Positions 35,901 to 50,800 of a stretch of 64,000 bases of DNA are shown one piece after another. The translations under genes and the position numbers were made by a program. Source of the stretch: Allolobophora icterica (taxonomy: Eukaryota > Annelida > Clitellata > Crassiclitellata > Lumbricidae); the NCBI GenBank assembly GCA_963556255.1, contig OY744609.1:15391244-15455243 (forward strand). Direction: 5' to 3'. The notes beneath the pieces are model-generated. The model did not search any database. It saw only the letters and a list, made by a program, of their open reading frames with translations, and was not told the origin of the DNA. How positions within the stretch are numbered: the first letter of the stretch is position 1; every line of letters begins with the position of its first letter.

Positions 35901-38707
35901 TTTTACACAAAGCTATTTACGCTCAAATATGATCATAAACTTTGTCAGGAACTTCGTACATCTGGTGCATTCAAACAGGGCAGAAACAATTCTGTGCAGA
36001 GGGCAAACACCATACGAAGAACTAAATAAGCTTTAAAAAATCCTGGAATGATCGAGAGTTACTTGGTAACAAAATATCCACAAAACACGGAACGCCAAAT
36101 TATTGGAAATGACACTAGAAACATATGACAGCAAACTATGAGCAGAAAATAAACCTGAACGAAAACTGAAGAACTATGTGTGCAAAGCAACGACTCAGCA
36201 CTGAAACAAAACTAGAAACCACCACTCAGGCAGAACCACAAACAATCTAGCAAAATTACAAATAAACTTACTGAGAAAATTAAGTGAAAATTTCATTTTC
36301 AAAAACCAGTAATCGGAAAATCAAGAATTCTTAGGAAATAAGCACAGAACAGGAATGAGTGAAAATTCAAAGCAATTACATATGGAAAAAGCAACTAGTT
36401 GTCTCAAAATATGTACAACAAGTCAGCAACCTGCCTCATAAGTTGTTGTGTACTTCATACAACAAGGAAATACAATAAGGAAACCCAACAGCTTACTAGT
36501 ACAATCAAGCACGGTACGGAATTTCAATCATTCTCGTCAGTGAATCAAAACGAAATGGCTCATCACAAGTTCAATCTGTGGAACATCAATGAATGAAAAA
36601 ATCTCAAAATCCTATATAATCAGCTATAAAAGAACTGCAGAAATTCAAAGGAACCAGACAAAGACTAACCACTTTCTAATGTCATAATCTCACTACACAT
36701 ACTAATTGCTATCTACAGAACACCTGTGCTTCACGCCGAGTATGGTGCTCCAAAGTATTCAGATACATACATACATGCATACATACAAGCATACATACAT
36801 ACATACATACACACATACAAACTTACATGTATCCCCATTCTAGATACAGCACAGACGCCCATAGGGAATAAACCACCCACATTTCTAGTGAACAAATGAA
36901 ATCCCGACAATCGAACAGTCGAGTTCCTAGACAGTTCCTGTAGAAAACATGAAATGGCTAGGTCACCAGGGATTATTGCTTGTAACCAACAACTTCCAAA
37001 AGAGACCCTTCCACTGGCCTGCCATATACACTCAGCATAGGCTGCTGTTCTAAGTACTCGCTAGAAAGAAATGACATTCATCATACATCTAATCTAAAGA
37101 TGCTTATAGTTCTATTCCCAAAATGCACAAAGCATAAACCGATAGCTGATTCAACTAAAACCAGAGCCAAAGAAGACCCCACCGGAGAAGCCTTAGTGAA
37201 ACCGTTGTGCCAGGAAAACCAGAAACGACATACCACACAAAGTCGAAACAAGGCTTCAACATCACATAATCTCAGATTTCTAACTAAAAACGTATGCATT
37301 TTACAAGCGTCTACAACTTTCCCATTTAAACTTTTCGTGTTCACGTGACTTTAAAAGCACATCCGTGATGTTAAGAGAAGAAATTAAACAAAAAATGCAC
37401 AATCGGCAGCAGTGATAGCACGAGTAACAGCTGAATCTAAACATTAAACAGAAATAACCAAGTGTGATGACAACTCAATCAGAAGCGAAGATCAAAAGCT
37501 TTGAAATATGACTACCGGATGAACTAGAGATTGATTAATACCTTTCATATTCAGACTAGGAAAATATTTGGTGACTAAAAGGACACAGGGCAACTTAATC
37601 AACACCACACTAAATTCAAGCCATCAGCATAATTCACTATATTGAAGTAAATTAGACAATTAAGTACTATGCTTCAAACGTACACATAGATACAGTTCGT
37701 TTTCATGGTAATTAATTTCCTCGTGACACAGAGATGTTCATTTGGGGTGGGAAATTACGGAATGTCTGCTAAGAATTATTCAACCAACGATTAACTTTTG
37801 GTCCACTCACAAAAAACTGTTCAACAGCGACCAAACACTAGAAATAGATGAGTTTAGGAATTTCAAGCAAATCCTTGCATTCAGGTAACCGATTTTTACT
37901 GTATTGTGGAATAGATATCTTCAAGAGACATCGCAAAACAATGGCCAGCACGTGGCAACATGTTAATTTTATAAACATAATGTATGTTTCTATTTTCAAA
38001 GCTACAATCCAATGAATCATTATTCAACTAAGCAACTGGGCTGGCTAACTGCAAAACAGTGGAATGCACTAAACCATAGGAATGGCTTCCAACCAAAGAG
38101 CTTTATATAAGCCTGACAACAAGCATTCACTGCACAACTTGCAAGCTTACGTAAACTGTTGTCAAATTTCCTCCATAAGAATTGAGTAATTTGTACCACA
38201 AACTTTTCAGCATCACCCAATTCTGCATATCACTGGAAGGTATAATTACCAGCAGAATCTGAACTTCATGTTTTTGATTAGTACACTTTCTGTAGCATTT
38301 TAACAGGTAACCAATCTACAGTGTCACCACACAGGTTTAAACTCGTGTGTAACGTCCCGAAGGCGGTTGGAAACCACAGACCATGAAAAGCACTAAGTTT
38401 AAGTACATTTAACACAGCAAAGACTTGCGATCTTGACAAACAAAGTGAAATATAACACGATTCAACATTATGGACAACATTCTCCACAACGCAGCCTGAT
38501 CAAAGGTCACGAAAGAGACCTTAAAAACCACAGATTTTAAGTATACAGCCTGTTTCACAGAGAAAAAGTGTGCGATATTCAACAAATAAAAAATAAATGA
38601 AAACTCCAATAAATGATTACCAAAGCGACTCTAGACTTCGGGTAATAGTTTCTGCTACGCGATACGATTCGAGGTCAACAAAAGGGCATTGTTAGGTCGT
38701 GGCAGCC
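32946..38707. other. Convergent intergenic/3' UTR region, no coding exon seen
   Basis: Lies between the stops of the GalNAc-transferase (plus) and LASP (minus) genes, so both 3' UTRs probably extend into it. An AATAAA occurs on the plus strand near 33796. An ACAT array lies at 36768-36832. Short open frames on both strands lack domain features. A small repeat with TAAGATCTT words occurs at 34620-34672. Confidence 0.6.
36768..36832. repeat. (ACAT)n microsatellite
   Basis: Short, interrupted ACAT array. Confidence 0.9.
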
Positions 38708-38884
38708 TCAGTTCTTTTCAATGTAGTTGGCCGGTATCATTCCTCGATGACCTGTCCTCTGAACCGTTCCTATGATCCAGCCGTCATCGATCTTTTCACT
38801 GTTGATGATCCGATCATTCTCCATGAAACTCACCTCATCATCGTCCTGTGCATCATAGTCGTACATCGCGACATACACAGCACC
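38708..38884 (-). CDS. LASP1: LASP exon 7: SH3 domain and stop
   Basis: Acceptor on the minus strand TTAATCTCAG. Encodes [40 protein letters not shown] and [17 protein letters not shown], then TGA. ALYDY-like, DDGW and PxNY SH3 signatures are all present. Confidence 0.95.
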   Translation of the reverse strand, partial: GAVYVAMYDYDAQDDDEVSFMENDRIINSEKIDDGWIIGTVQRTGHRGMIPANYIEKN

Positions 38885-41800
38885 CTGAGATTAACATACA
38901 CAACACCTTGAGATTAAGGCCAACACACTTAATTTTACTGGTTTCAAAGAGAAGCTTAACATTCATTTGTTTGCTACATCTGCATAGGTGCCTGGCTTTC
39001 TTTCATCACCCTCCTTTCACAGACAATGACATCATCTGGACTAAGTATAGAGTTCACTGCAGTGTGTGACCGTACGTACGGAACGTACGTTATTTCTTTC
39101 TATAACGTATGTACAGTACGTGTACGCTATATATGCCGTACGTTGGCGTACGTTGACATCAGTTCATGATGAAAATAAGGTACTGGTACACAACATTATG
39201 CACAAAAAAGTACATAGTACATTAGAGTGGTCCAAAAAAGTAAAATTAAGAAATTTGTTTCTCCACAAGGCTGCCCCTGTTACATGTAATATTATGAATT
39301 TTTTGACAAATTTTGAAGTTAATCTGAGAATATTTAGGGGTCGCTATGAATTATCACTTTTTGGATAAATAGCGAAAAACAGCAAATAACGATTTATTTG
39401 TGACAAATACATCCATGTTTCATTTTTATTTTTTTGACAGTCAGTAACAGGAAGTGAACAATAATAAAACAATTGAAAAACTGTTAACTGGTATCTAAAA
39501 ATGTCAACAGTAACATCATTAGTCTTGAAAATGTCTGAAGGATATAGTCAAAATGTGTATGCAACTATGCATAGCAACAGTTTATAATGTTTTCCAGTTA
39601 GTGATCATCAACTGTCATGGCTACTTTGGATGGGGTAGGGGACATCTGGCGTTGGCATTGAACAAACTGGAGCAAGAACTGCTTCTGATCTTCATCGTTT
39701 GAGATTGTTTCATTGTATTTCTGGATGAGCGCAATGCCACATTCAGCTCTGTCATTAAGACCTTCATGGTTTGGACTCTTGCTTTCAACTTCTTGTAGGA
39801 CTCGTCATTTTCCCATTCTTCTGAGTCCTTTGAAAGAAAAATCTCAGCCTCCTCCTTCCCTGTGATGCTCAGCAAATTGAAGAGGTGCATGGTTTGCTTG
39901 GTCACAAAGTTCTCCAGTCTCCAAAAGTCAGTTACTCTGGTGGCATTCACCCTCCACAGAACCGATGGAGTCTTGAAAGCTGGAGGTTGGCTACCATGGC
40001 CCTCTTGACATTTGGGTCAACCCGACAGTCGAACAGTGCCAGTACTATGAGGTGTTCAGAAAGGTACCAAAGACGACGAGACAATGGTGTGGAAGCGGCA
40101 TTGATACATCTTGAGCAGGTTAAGCATCTTGGCATCATTCCTTGCAGCATTCGTTGTCAGTGGAGCTTCATGCCAGAAACGGCCATGCAGCAAACAGGGA
40201 AGCACTGTCAGTCTACTTTTCTCTTGGGCCGTCAGCGTCAGCTGGTCTTGGAGGAGTACCATATTCAGAACATACATGTAGATGGCCTTCACCATCCAGT
40301 GAGCATGGTGCATTGCTCCTGGAGCTCGGAACTTGATGGCCTTCACAGTTCCCGCAAGGAAGATGAGTCACAATAGAAGAAGCTCAAGATAATCTTTTCT
40401 GGGCTGTTGGAGGTTCATGGGAGATGTGAAAAATGATATGACCTCATGTGCATATCATCACCAAAGAGCCCATCTTTTGCTGGTTTGTAGCTCACTTGTT
40501 GTGTGTATGACCATTTCTTCCGGAAGCCTTGAATAGGCCAACCTCGGGCCCCCTAGTTGTGCCAAACAGAGCTGTGAAGACACTGAGCACTGAGAACGAC
40601 CTCCATAACATGATGGCGGCACCCAATCTGCACGAGCTCATGACCCACTGCTTCTTCAATGAGAACACAAGCTCCCCAATGGATAGTGGGATACATGTAT
40701 TGGACAATGTGGTTTCAAATACTAGGCCCTTTGCATCGATGCAACCACAAACATAGCTCCACGATCTGGAAGGTTGACCCTGTCTAAGGCGCCAGCAACC
40801 TCTGAACTTGAAACTGTGTTCCTCTAGAGATTATTTGTCTTTGGAGTAGATTTTGATGCACCAAATGCTAAAGCAACAGTGTGCAGGCACTGTTAGTGCC
40901 TTCACAATGCAACATTTACATGTTCTTATTGTTCTAGTCATTTGAAAAAATTCAGAACATTATACGACCAAAATTTCATCCGAAATGCATGTATCAGAAA
41001 ATTGTTGAAATCATAGCGACCCCTAAAACTACTCAGATTGACTCAATTTTTTGCATGGTTCTTCTCCATGCATAGTGAAATACGGGCAGCCTTGTGGAGA
41101 GAGTTTTTGGACACTTTGAAATTTTACCATATGCACGTGGACCACCCTATAGTACATAGCTCCAGTTCTACGCTCTAGCTACTACAGCTAGCCTGTCATT
41201 GTCAGCCAGTCACACAGTCAAGCAATATTGAATTTATTCACTCTTGTGCATCACTGTTCAGTATTGGACTCGACGTCACTGCAATTACATTTTTAACGTA
41301 CGTACGTTATTCTGTTCGATAACGTACATACGGTACGCCTACGTTATTTCGGTAAGTAACGTACGGTCGCACTTTGGTTCACTGAGACTGTATTCCAATT
41401 GTTCACATTAAAAATGTCTGTCTAATGATATAATAACCATAATAATAAAAATAATAACAATATAATAGCAAGTGGGCACTAGACCTTAAAATGCTAACAA
41501 AATTCATGGTGTGCATTGTGCAATCATTATGTATACTTGATGTAAGTCAGACTATGCAGTATAAGGTTTTTTTGTGCAGCCTTAGTATGAGAGGTTTTCA
41601 CTACTCTTAGGCCCTTGAACTGGCAGAGCACAAATCGATCGAAAGATCACGGACGCTCAGCCAGTGCATCACAAGATTTACTTCCCAGCTCATACCAAAC
41701 CATACTTATTGGTGACAGAGGCAAATATTATCATTATCACAAATTAGTAACTTCTATGACACAATACAATCGTTAGGTATCCAAAAGACTACTTGACAAA

Positions 41801-44800
41801 GTCATTCAGTGAAGACTCTGATGGTTTGGCCGTGTAGAGATAATGCCAGTTTACCAAACTCCACACAATGCATTTACCTGCAAGATTTGAAGGAAAAAGA
41901 AACAAAGGCAGACCAAGACTATGCTGGATAGAGAACATAAATGAGGACATAACATTACTTGGACTACGGGGAGCAATGGACATATGACCAAGGACATTTA
42001 TTTGCACCCATCGCTGCCAAGTGGCTGTTGTCAGAAACTGATGATGATGATGATGATGATGAACTTCTATCAAGCTAGTATCTAATGCACAAGGCATCAA
42101 CTGACGGTAAACCAAAATGAAGCCGTAATCAGGTCAATATTCACAAGATCAGTCCATAAGACAGAGAAGCAGGCTATGGTGAATAAGCAATTTGAAAAGG
42201 TAAGTCTTAGGTTGAGAACGAAATGACATAATCAACATGTATGCAAACAACTTTCTCGGGTCGTTACACAGTCACCTCAACAGGCTCACCCCCACATCTG
42301 TTGAATTATGTAACAGACTACCTACCGTTCATGACCATAAATACTGGCAACATATCCAAGATATCATTTAACTTATAAATAAGTAGTAATGTTGATACAA
42401 GCATTGGTTATGTGATTGTCTCACCTCAACTCACCATTAAGCCACCATTGCATAATGCCTTGTACAGTATGAGAGCAGCAGCACAGAAGTCAGCATGTAT
42501 TAGACTGATTAAAACAATTGTGCAGCACTTACTCCAGGAGCAGTTGGTGGAGGAGGCTGAGGTGGTGGTGCCTGGCTAGGTACTGTTGGCATCACCATGC
42601 GGGCGGACGGTCCATGAGGGTTCTGTGGTGGAACATATGTTCTCGGTTGCTCTGTGAAACAGGAACATCATCCATATTTACATTCTGATGGAATAAAACT
42701 AATAACAATTCCCAATTATTCACAAACTGATTATAGCACCAATTCAGTTATGCTCAGGGAACAATTGAAGACCATAATCAGGTCGAACGCACCTCTGATA
42801 AGTTTTTGAAGAGGTGCTCTACAAATAAGCACTTACAATTATAAAATTGGCATCAAAGTCAAATTCAACAGCGAGACCATTCATAAGATTAGAGCAAAAT
42901 CCAAGAACACAAGAAAAAAGCCTACAGAGAACATGTGTCCAGGAAGCAAGAGGAGTTATTAGTTGAGATCTGGAGGCCAGCAGAGAACAGCATACACTTG
43001 TCAGAAGAGAACACCAGTGTCTAAGCCGGTAAAAAGTGAGACAATCAGCATAAATATTATTACCAATAATGACAAATTAAGTGCAGCCACAAAGGTGAAA
43101 AGTTAAAGACATGCTGTCTAACAAGAAAATCAATGTGTCTGCAAACTTCTTACAAGTCACACTGAACTTCACATTATTTAAGTCAGTGTAGACTAGTGAG
43201 TGCTTGCGATTAGTTTCTCTTCCAGAAGTGCAGCACAAACTTACAAAATCGTACAATTACATTACACATTCAAATTCCGATAATGCAGCCAGGCACGTGG
43301 CTTACAAATTTCAATACATGTTCAGCATATGACCTAGTTAGCATATGACCTAGTTAAATGTGGCACTTGATACGACTGTCACATAAGGAGGGTTCAACGT
43401 ACAACAGTAGCTAACTAAAAATAAAAGCATTAACACCATTTATCCAACCAGTCCACACACCAGAAGACGAATAAGACTCACCCCTGGCATTGTGTGACTC
43501 TTCTCTTCGATAGCCTTCCGCTGAAAGAACAACACCTCAGAAAATAAACCTCCGTAAACATACATGCATTGCAAGCACTGAACTGTTGAGCAAAATACAA
43601 AGCTTATTGCTCTTCTCCTGATTTGAACACTTCTTTTGGAACAGCCTTCCACTGTGTACCTGTATAATACTTATATAGGTACTGGACTGGGATCGCTCCT
43701 GAGTAGATAACCTTGAAGGGGCGCTATATAAAACCTCTGCAATAATAATAATAATAACTGTTGTATGTGACCGTTCAGTCAGTCAACATTTTCAATATAC
43801 AAAGCACTGATGAGAAAACCTGGTCCATTGTTATAATCCATGTGACATGTCCATTGTGCACTTACATTCTGAGATGCCAGAGAAACTGGAAGAGAGACAA
43901 AGTGGACAAAAGCAAGTATAAATCTGACTGAAGTAGCATCAGAGAACTGGAACTACCGATAGAAGCAGACAGACAATCACAAAACTTTGAATCAACCAAA
44001 AAAAGAACAAGGTGTTCGTACAGTCTTTGTTAGCGATTACAGGTCTGTACACACAAACACACACAAAATAACAATACAGATCCTTAGACAATCTCAAACT
44101 GATTATACAAGCTGTCCCTCTCTATCTATCTGTCTTTATCTCTGAATACCATAAAGCCACAAACAAGAACAACAGAAAACTTCACTTTAAGGCTTCCATG
44201 ACTTTACAGCAAATTGTCAATGAGGTGATATGTACTCTTGAACAGTTATTATTAAGCCATCAGAGCAAAATCTTTTACTTAGCAAATTTCTCAACGATCA
44301 GAACTTCCTCAAAGATTAAAACCACTTGACATTTAGTTGAAGAGTCTCAAAGGGCACACTGAAGAGCAACCATTAGTCCAGACAACACAGAGTGTCACAT
44401 TTCTGCATAATACATGTTTGCAAGTGACAGACAATATGACAACCATAAATGGTTGACAACCAGCTTCACGTATTTACAAATGACAGTGTACTGGTTTCAT
44501 GTATTTAAAATGTACCGGCTTCATAATTATACAAATTGCAATATTGGGAACTCCACATACAAACAGGAAACAGGATTCAATCAAAAATCAATTAAAGAAC
44601 TTCGTTAAGTCAGCATAATGTCTCAAACCACCGGAAGGGTTAAACGACTGATTTGGGATTAAATCACTCATTCTTGGACTAAATCACTCATTTTGCTTAC
44701 AGTTATCTGACGTTGAGGTCCGTGCATAAGCAGCCTGACTGACAACACCTGTCATTTCCTTGACACGCTTGGTTTCTGCATCCTCGGCCACAGACGTCAT

Positions 44801-47800
44801 AGTGCCTTTGATATTCTTCTCAAAGTCAGCATGATATGCCACCTAACAGTTAAAACACAAAAACCAACAGCGTCTTGTTGTGTCTTCAAAAGTATATCTG
44901 AAGAAATAGGGACAGAGCTTCAGCTCCAAATCGGCTTAGGGATACAAAACTCAACCTTTAGGATCACAAACTTCCAAGTGGCTTTGAAGGTACATGTAGT
45001 GATAATAACTAAGGAAACATTACACAATTCTAAGCAACTTGACTATACATAAATTCATGATAGTAACGAGACTTAACCACCTCGAAGATAACAAAGACCA
45101 CGATAAAAAGGCTCTACTCAGTGTCTTAATAAACAATTAAAAGAATACACACAAATAAATGCATCCATCCATCCATCCATGTACAAATACATACCTGTAC
45201 AATGTACATGCATGCACCAGATAAGTCATACAGCAAAATTATCATTCGATACGGCTGCAACTCTTGCCCACTCCTTCATTTTCATGCACCTGGACTACGT
45301 CCTTGAACGCCTGCCAAAATTCCACATGTATGACAGCTTCAGTCCATCTTCAACTTTGCTGACCAGCCAAAATTCTTGCAGTTTTGAGCTTTGACAGTAC
45401 CTGTTGCTGCGGCCCCAGAACACAGCAAGCTCTGTGTCCCTGTTTCTAGACAACCTAGTCGATGATCACTGCATTCATCAGCCCATGAGGACTTTAGAGT
45501 AATGGTAGCACTCATGGCCAGGAAAGCATTAGGTTCGTGGATCGATTCCCGTAACCCCCCTCTAGGGCGGTGCCTTGCATGGCTGCCAAACCGTGTTTAA
45601 TTAAGATCTTGATTGTACTTTCGTGTTTCAATGTAATCTTACTGCGTCTGTCAGTTTGAAATAATAAAGAATATTATTATTATTATTATTCTTGAACAGT
45701 CTATATCGTTAAACATGCACAATGTTTCATCGCAGACATCTCAGGAAACATTTTCACACAATCTTTAGTTGCACTTATTGGATTACCACGTTTAGCACTC
45801 TTGTAAAGCACCTTAGTCTGATACACACATTACATGCATACATACACATGCACACACATACATCCACACAAATGTACATACACAACTACATACAGAAAGT
45901 CAGACATACATACAGTCAGAAATACAAAGATGAATAGGAAAAGTAGGAGTCAGCTTACCTGGCTTTGCATCTGCGATGTCTGTTGTAACCTGCGTTGTTC
46001 AGGTGTATCTACGACAACCGTTGCTTTAGTCTGTGGATAGTGGCTACCAACCAGAAAAGACATTTCTTATCACAACTTAGGAAAAAGATAGAGGCAACAA
46101 GTTTGTTTACACACCTCTTTAGAAATTCCTTACAAGTGTACGCATGTAAGCAAGTATGCATGTATGCATACATTATGCACGCATGTAAGTACACACGTAC
46201 ATATTTTATGTTGGTCCCAAGGTCAAAGGATCATTCACCCGAGGTGTAAACACAACCAACCGCAGGACAACAACATCAATGCCATGTTGATGGATGTGGA
46301 CTTACTATGTATCAGCAGCCAAATCAATTGTTTTCTTGCCCATTATACCATTTTGGCAGATTATTCATTTTAATGCCCAACTTCAAACTTGTGCTATAAA
46401 TTTTTACATGTTTGGACATTTGCTGTTGCCAAGTTTTCAGAATTACTCTTCATTTCTGCCATGGATTTTGAATGATGCAAAAGCATTTCTTCACATATGA
46501 TCTTGGGGTGTGCAACTGGATGAGGCATGGGCTTCCACATGGATGGTCAAGCCTCATATCTATGAACCTACATATGCCCCATCTGCAGTTGGGTAACTTT
46601 TCATCTCGACACTGGAGGAATGATGTGGGTTTTTGTTGCATGACCTCAATTGTCAGTCACAGTTCGACCTACCAAACGGAAGGCAACAAATATATTTTCT
46701 GTACAGATTCAGTGCTTCAAAGGATTTCTGGATGACGCATCACCTACGACCGTTTACGAGATCCGGTTGGATGATGATGCAATCATCTCATGGGTACTAA
46801 CACTTGTCTTTGCTTTACATTATAAATGCAATTTGGTCTAGGACCTCTACACCTAGTGTCATCTGTCAACTCTGATAGGAATCCGCTTCCACAGTTATCC
46901 AACCTTGCATGCATGAGAACACCATTGGTGACACCTCAAGTTATCTGTGCACCGTTTCCTGTTCTTGATCACACTTGACGTCATTTAGGTCTGCGCAGGC
47001 AGTGCATTCGTGAGACATGTAAAAAGCATGATATTAAATGTCCAGACAAATTTATAAAGTAACTAACTAACTAACTAACTAATAAGTTAAGTGGAATCAG
47101 AAGATATATCTGAAATGCTGACTCAGTAATAACAGTAATCAAAAAATAAGAATTTATCAAGCAAATCAACGTTGATACTAAAAGTTTGCCCAAATGGCAG
47201 AGTCTGTAAAACTTGTGGCAACGTGTAATTCTACACATGAAAAATTAAGAGAAAATATTAAAACTGAAATTTATGATAGAATAGAACAAGGCTTACGCGG
47301 TGCAGTATGGCAGCTTGTTGTATCCCTTGTAGTTCTTCATGGTCAGAGCCATTCCACATTCCCAACACTTGAAGCATGCCTTATGCCACACCTAGAACAC
47401 ACACAGATACCAAACCTACAATCATCACTCATTTCAAAATGGTGTACCTACACAGACAACAGCCAACACTAGCTCCATCTGGCTCAACAGTTTTGAATGG
47501 TCTGGCTGTTGCGCCTTGATACCTTGAAGTACAACTGGAAAGCTTTTGAAAGATTCTGAAGATTTGCATCTTTAACTTATCAGTGCTTAGCTACTTAGCT
47601 CATTTAGTTACATGATCTTGCTCCTTACGTACAGACTTAGAAGAAGAGCAGTCCTTTAAGCTAGCCTGAGAGGCAGCCATGGGTACGAGGTGTTAGCAAC
47701 TTCCCTTTCTTAGCCTCAGTATATGAGGGTGGGTGGCTAGTCTTCTCCCTCATCGTCCCACCGACAGTGTATGGTCAGAGAACTCCTTACAGCTGAGTTG

Positions 47801-50800
47801 GCTAGGGGCACAGGTCAGGCACAAATCTCAAAACAAATTTCTGCCCTGGTGGGAATTAGAACCCCGAACTCTCAGTTGACAGTCCAGCACACTTATCAGA
47901 CTCTTGCACATACAGACATATAATAATAACTAATAATAATAATACTAGCTCAGGACACACAATCTATTTACTTGTTGACTCATGAAGTAGCCAAATTCAG
48001 TCAATAATTGAGCAGCCTAACACTCCAAACTGTAGCGATATCTCATATTGCACCCTTGCACTTTATTCCGCATATTATCTAATTTCCAGTTCCTGCTCTA
48101 ATTACTCGGACCTCTGGTCAAACAATAATCATGGAAATGAAGATCCGTTTAGACATCAAAGCAATCAACAGCCGAAGTTACACTCGGCCAACTGAAGGGT
48201 GAAGACTCACTGAAGAGCCTTTCTAAACATAAAAGGCAGCTCAAGTTTTATATTTGCATAGCAGTTGACATACATTATGTACTTTTTTATGGACCAAAGA
48301 ACTATTAAAGAACTATTAAACTCACAAGTGCTCCATCAGCCTAGGGCATATTTGGCTGCCGTACTTTCAAAATGATAAATGTAAATTAAGCAGACAAAAT
48401 CATGTCCCTTTGAATCCCTGAACATTTGGAATACGAATTAAAACACATCTGTAGCCGCACTATAATTAATTTAAGTTGAAAGATTTCCAGTAAGCAAAGT
48501 AAGCTACAGAAGAGGTTAGAAAATGATAGGTTGCTAAGATTAGGTCTTAGGTTAACCATCTCCCTCCTCCCTACATCTGTTTTTCATAAAGATGGTTGAA
48601 AAAAACATTAAAAAATCAATAAAGTTCAAGCAGCAATTCATGCCAAAATCAACAACATTCCACAGTCGTTGATTCAATGGAAAAGTTTTACTTACCTCTG
48701 AAGTCTGAACTACAATTCTTTAATAATTTATCATCAAATTTTAAGTGGCAACGTTGACAGAAGCACCAGCAAATGCTTTTAACATATTTGGAATTATTAT
48801 TCATCATCATCATCACACAGTACTTGCTATGGCGCTACTCAACCTGTGCTCAGCAGCACCTTACACAATATCAAGGAAAGGCCACACGAAACAAGTACTA
48901 ACAAGTATTATTTTTACACCAGGTATAAATAACGATCCCATATAGTCAATCAACCACATCCCTTAAGGACTTTGCAATCATAGCTGAACAAAAAAAACCC
49001 AGCAGCCAGTTACCAGGTAATTCCTTGAGCCAACTGTAAGAAGCATTCATGGGTGTGAAGCATTAAGAACTTCATTTTCCTCAGCATGTTATAATGGTCG
49101 GTGGCCTGTCCTCATTTTCGCCACCTGGTCACCAATTAATAGTCAGCTTATTAAGCACAGTTTAGCACAATTCTCTAGGAATGCAGGAGAAACACAAATT
49201 TCCAAGTATCTTTGTGACCAGGCAGGATTTGAAGCCCCAACCTCTGGGTAGACTGTTCAGTATGCTAACCACTAGACAAAACAACAGGAAATTCCAATAC
49301 CCACGGAGAGCTTCTTGGTGTTCAAATCTAAAAACAGGGCTTTAAAACTGAACTTAGTTACCTGAATAGCACAGTAACCATTAGCTAGTCACTCATCAAG
49401 TGCCTTAATAAACTGTCTTTTAAGCCCTCACCATTAAAAAATTATACATGCCAGGTTACCTCAGGATGCCAACTAAGTTAAATAGTTGGGCATCACTGTT
49501 GTACAGAGCAAGCTTAAGCAACTATTAGTTTTTGGATCTGTTGGTTATCGTAATCATAATCGTAATCTCCGGAGTTCTACAGTGCCCAAAAAAGCGAAGT
49601 CGTGGGAACCAGCTTATTCACAGGCTTATATGTGTAATCAAACTTTTCCTGCCTACTGCTTCCTGGTAAAACTGAAACTGTTCACATCTGATGTCAGCTG
49701 TTACTCATCCATTACTAATCACCTGGTGCTCATCACCCATTGCATTTCATCCTGTGCTACTAGAAACAGTAAACAGTAACTCCCAGGGTGTCCTATTTTA
49801 GCGGGACTTGTCCTTTAGGGACATCCTTTCATAACACTCAACTGGTAAACTCGTTGTTTTCTGTCACTGTTAGTCTGCAGTTTGTGTGTTCTAATAAAAA
49901 CGGATTTGATTTAAAATTAAATCAAATCAAATCAAATTTATTGAATCGAATACAAGACCAGTATCTGATTAACAGTCAATAACATAATGTACATAGTCTG
50001 CATCATATCTATGGACAAGAGATTATATACTGTAACATTACTACTACAGTGACAATCTTTCAAATGTAAAGCAATAAGACGATTCCCGGAGAGAAGAAGC
50101 TGAATAAGCTTATCCAGTCATCCCCGTTAGTATTCCATGTATTGATGTAAAGGAGTTAAGCTCCTTTATTAGATAAAATATAATCAAAGCCAAAACTCAC
50201 TACAAAGTCCACTGCAAAACTTCCTGCAACACCCCAAGAGCGTTTTGGGCAAAGACCTAATCCTAGAACTTCCTCTAATCTCAAATGAACACTACAAAGA
50301 TTCTGCTCAACGCCTTAACGACAATCTGAATTCGTTTCCCAGTCACCATTAGCACACACTCGTTGTTAAAGTGTTAAAATACTACATCAGCGTTGATAGG
50401 CATTAATGTGTGTCAACAATGCACAGCTTTAGAAAGACACTTGCTGCTGGTGTAAGTATTTAAAGACCAAACAGAACAATTGTGCACCTATGCATGAATG
50501 CTTGTATCTCTACATGCATAAAAAGTTTACAATTAGTATCATTATTATGAAAACTTTTAACGTGCACAAAGTCCAACAGAAATGCAGCAGTTAGTCACCA
50601 GGGCCCGTAGGTATAAGCACATCTTAGCTTAGTCACCGTATAGCGGCTAGTCGCGACTAGCTAGTCGCCGACTTGCAATAGTCGACAATCCGTATGCATG
50701 AGACAAATTTACGAGACCGACTAGCTAGTCAAGAACCGTGACGCTGATTTTCCCAATATTTCAGTAGTTAGCTGGGATCGCATGCGCAAGAGCTATTAAT

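Larger units (their letters stand above)
39052..41384. mobile_element. Outer hAT-type MITE with exact TSD, split by an inner transposon
   Basis: The element is 39060-41376 with the exact 8-bp duplication GTTCACTG at 39052-39059 and 41377-41384. Ends CAGTGTGTGACCGTACG and (reverse) CAAAGTGCGACCGTACG match 14/17. ACGTACGTTAT-rich subterminal repeats occur on both sides. Removing the inner element leaves a MITE of about 390 bp. It lies in LASP intron 6. Confidence 0.9.
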
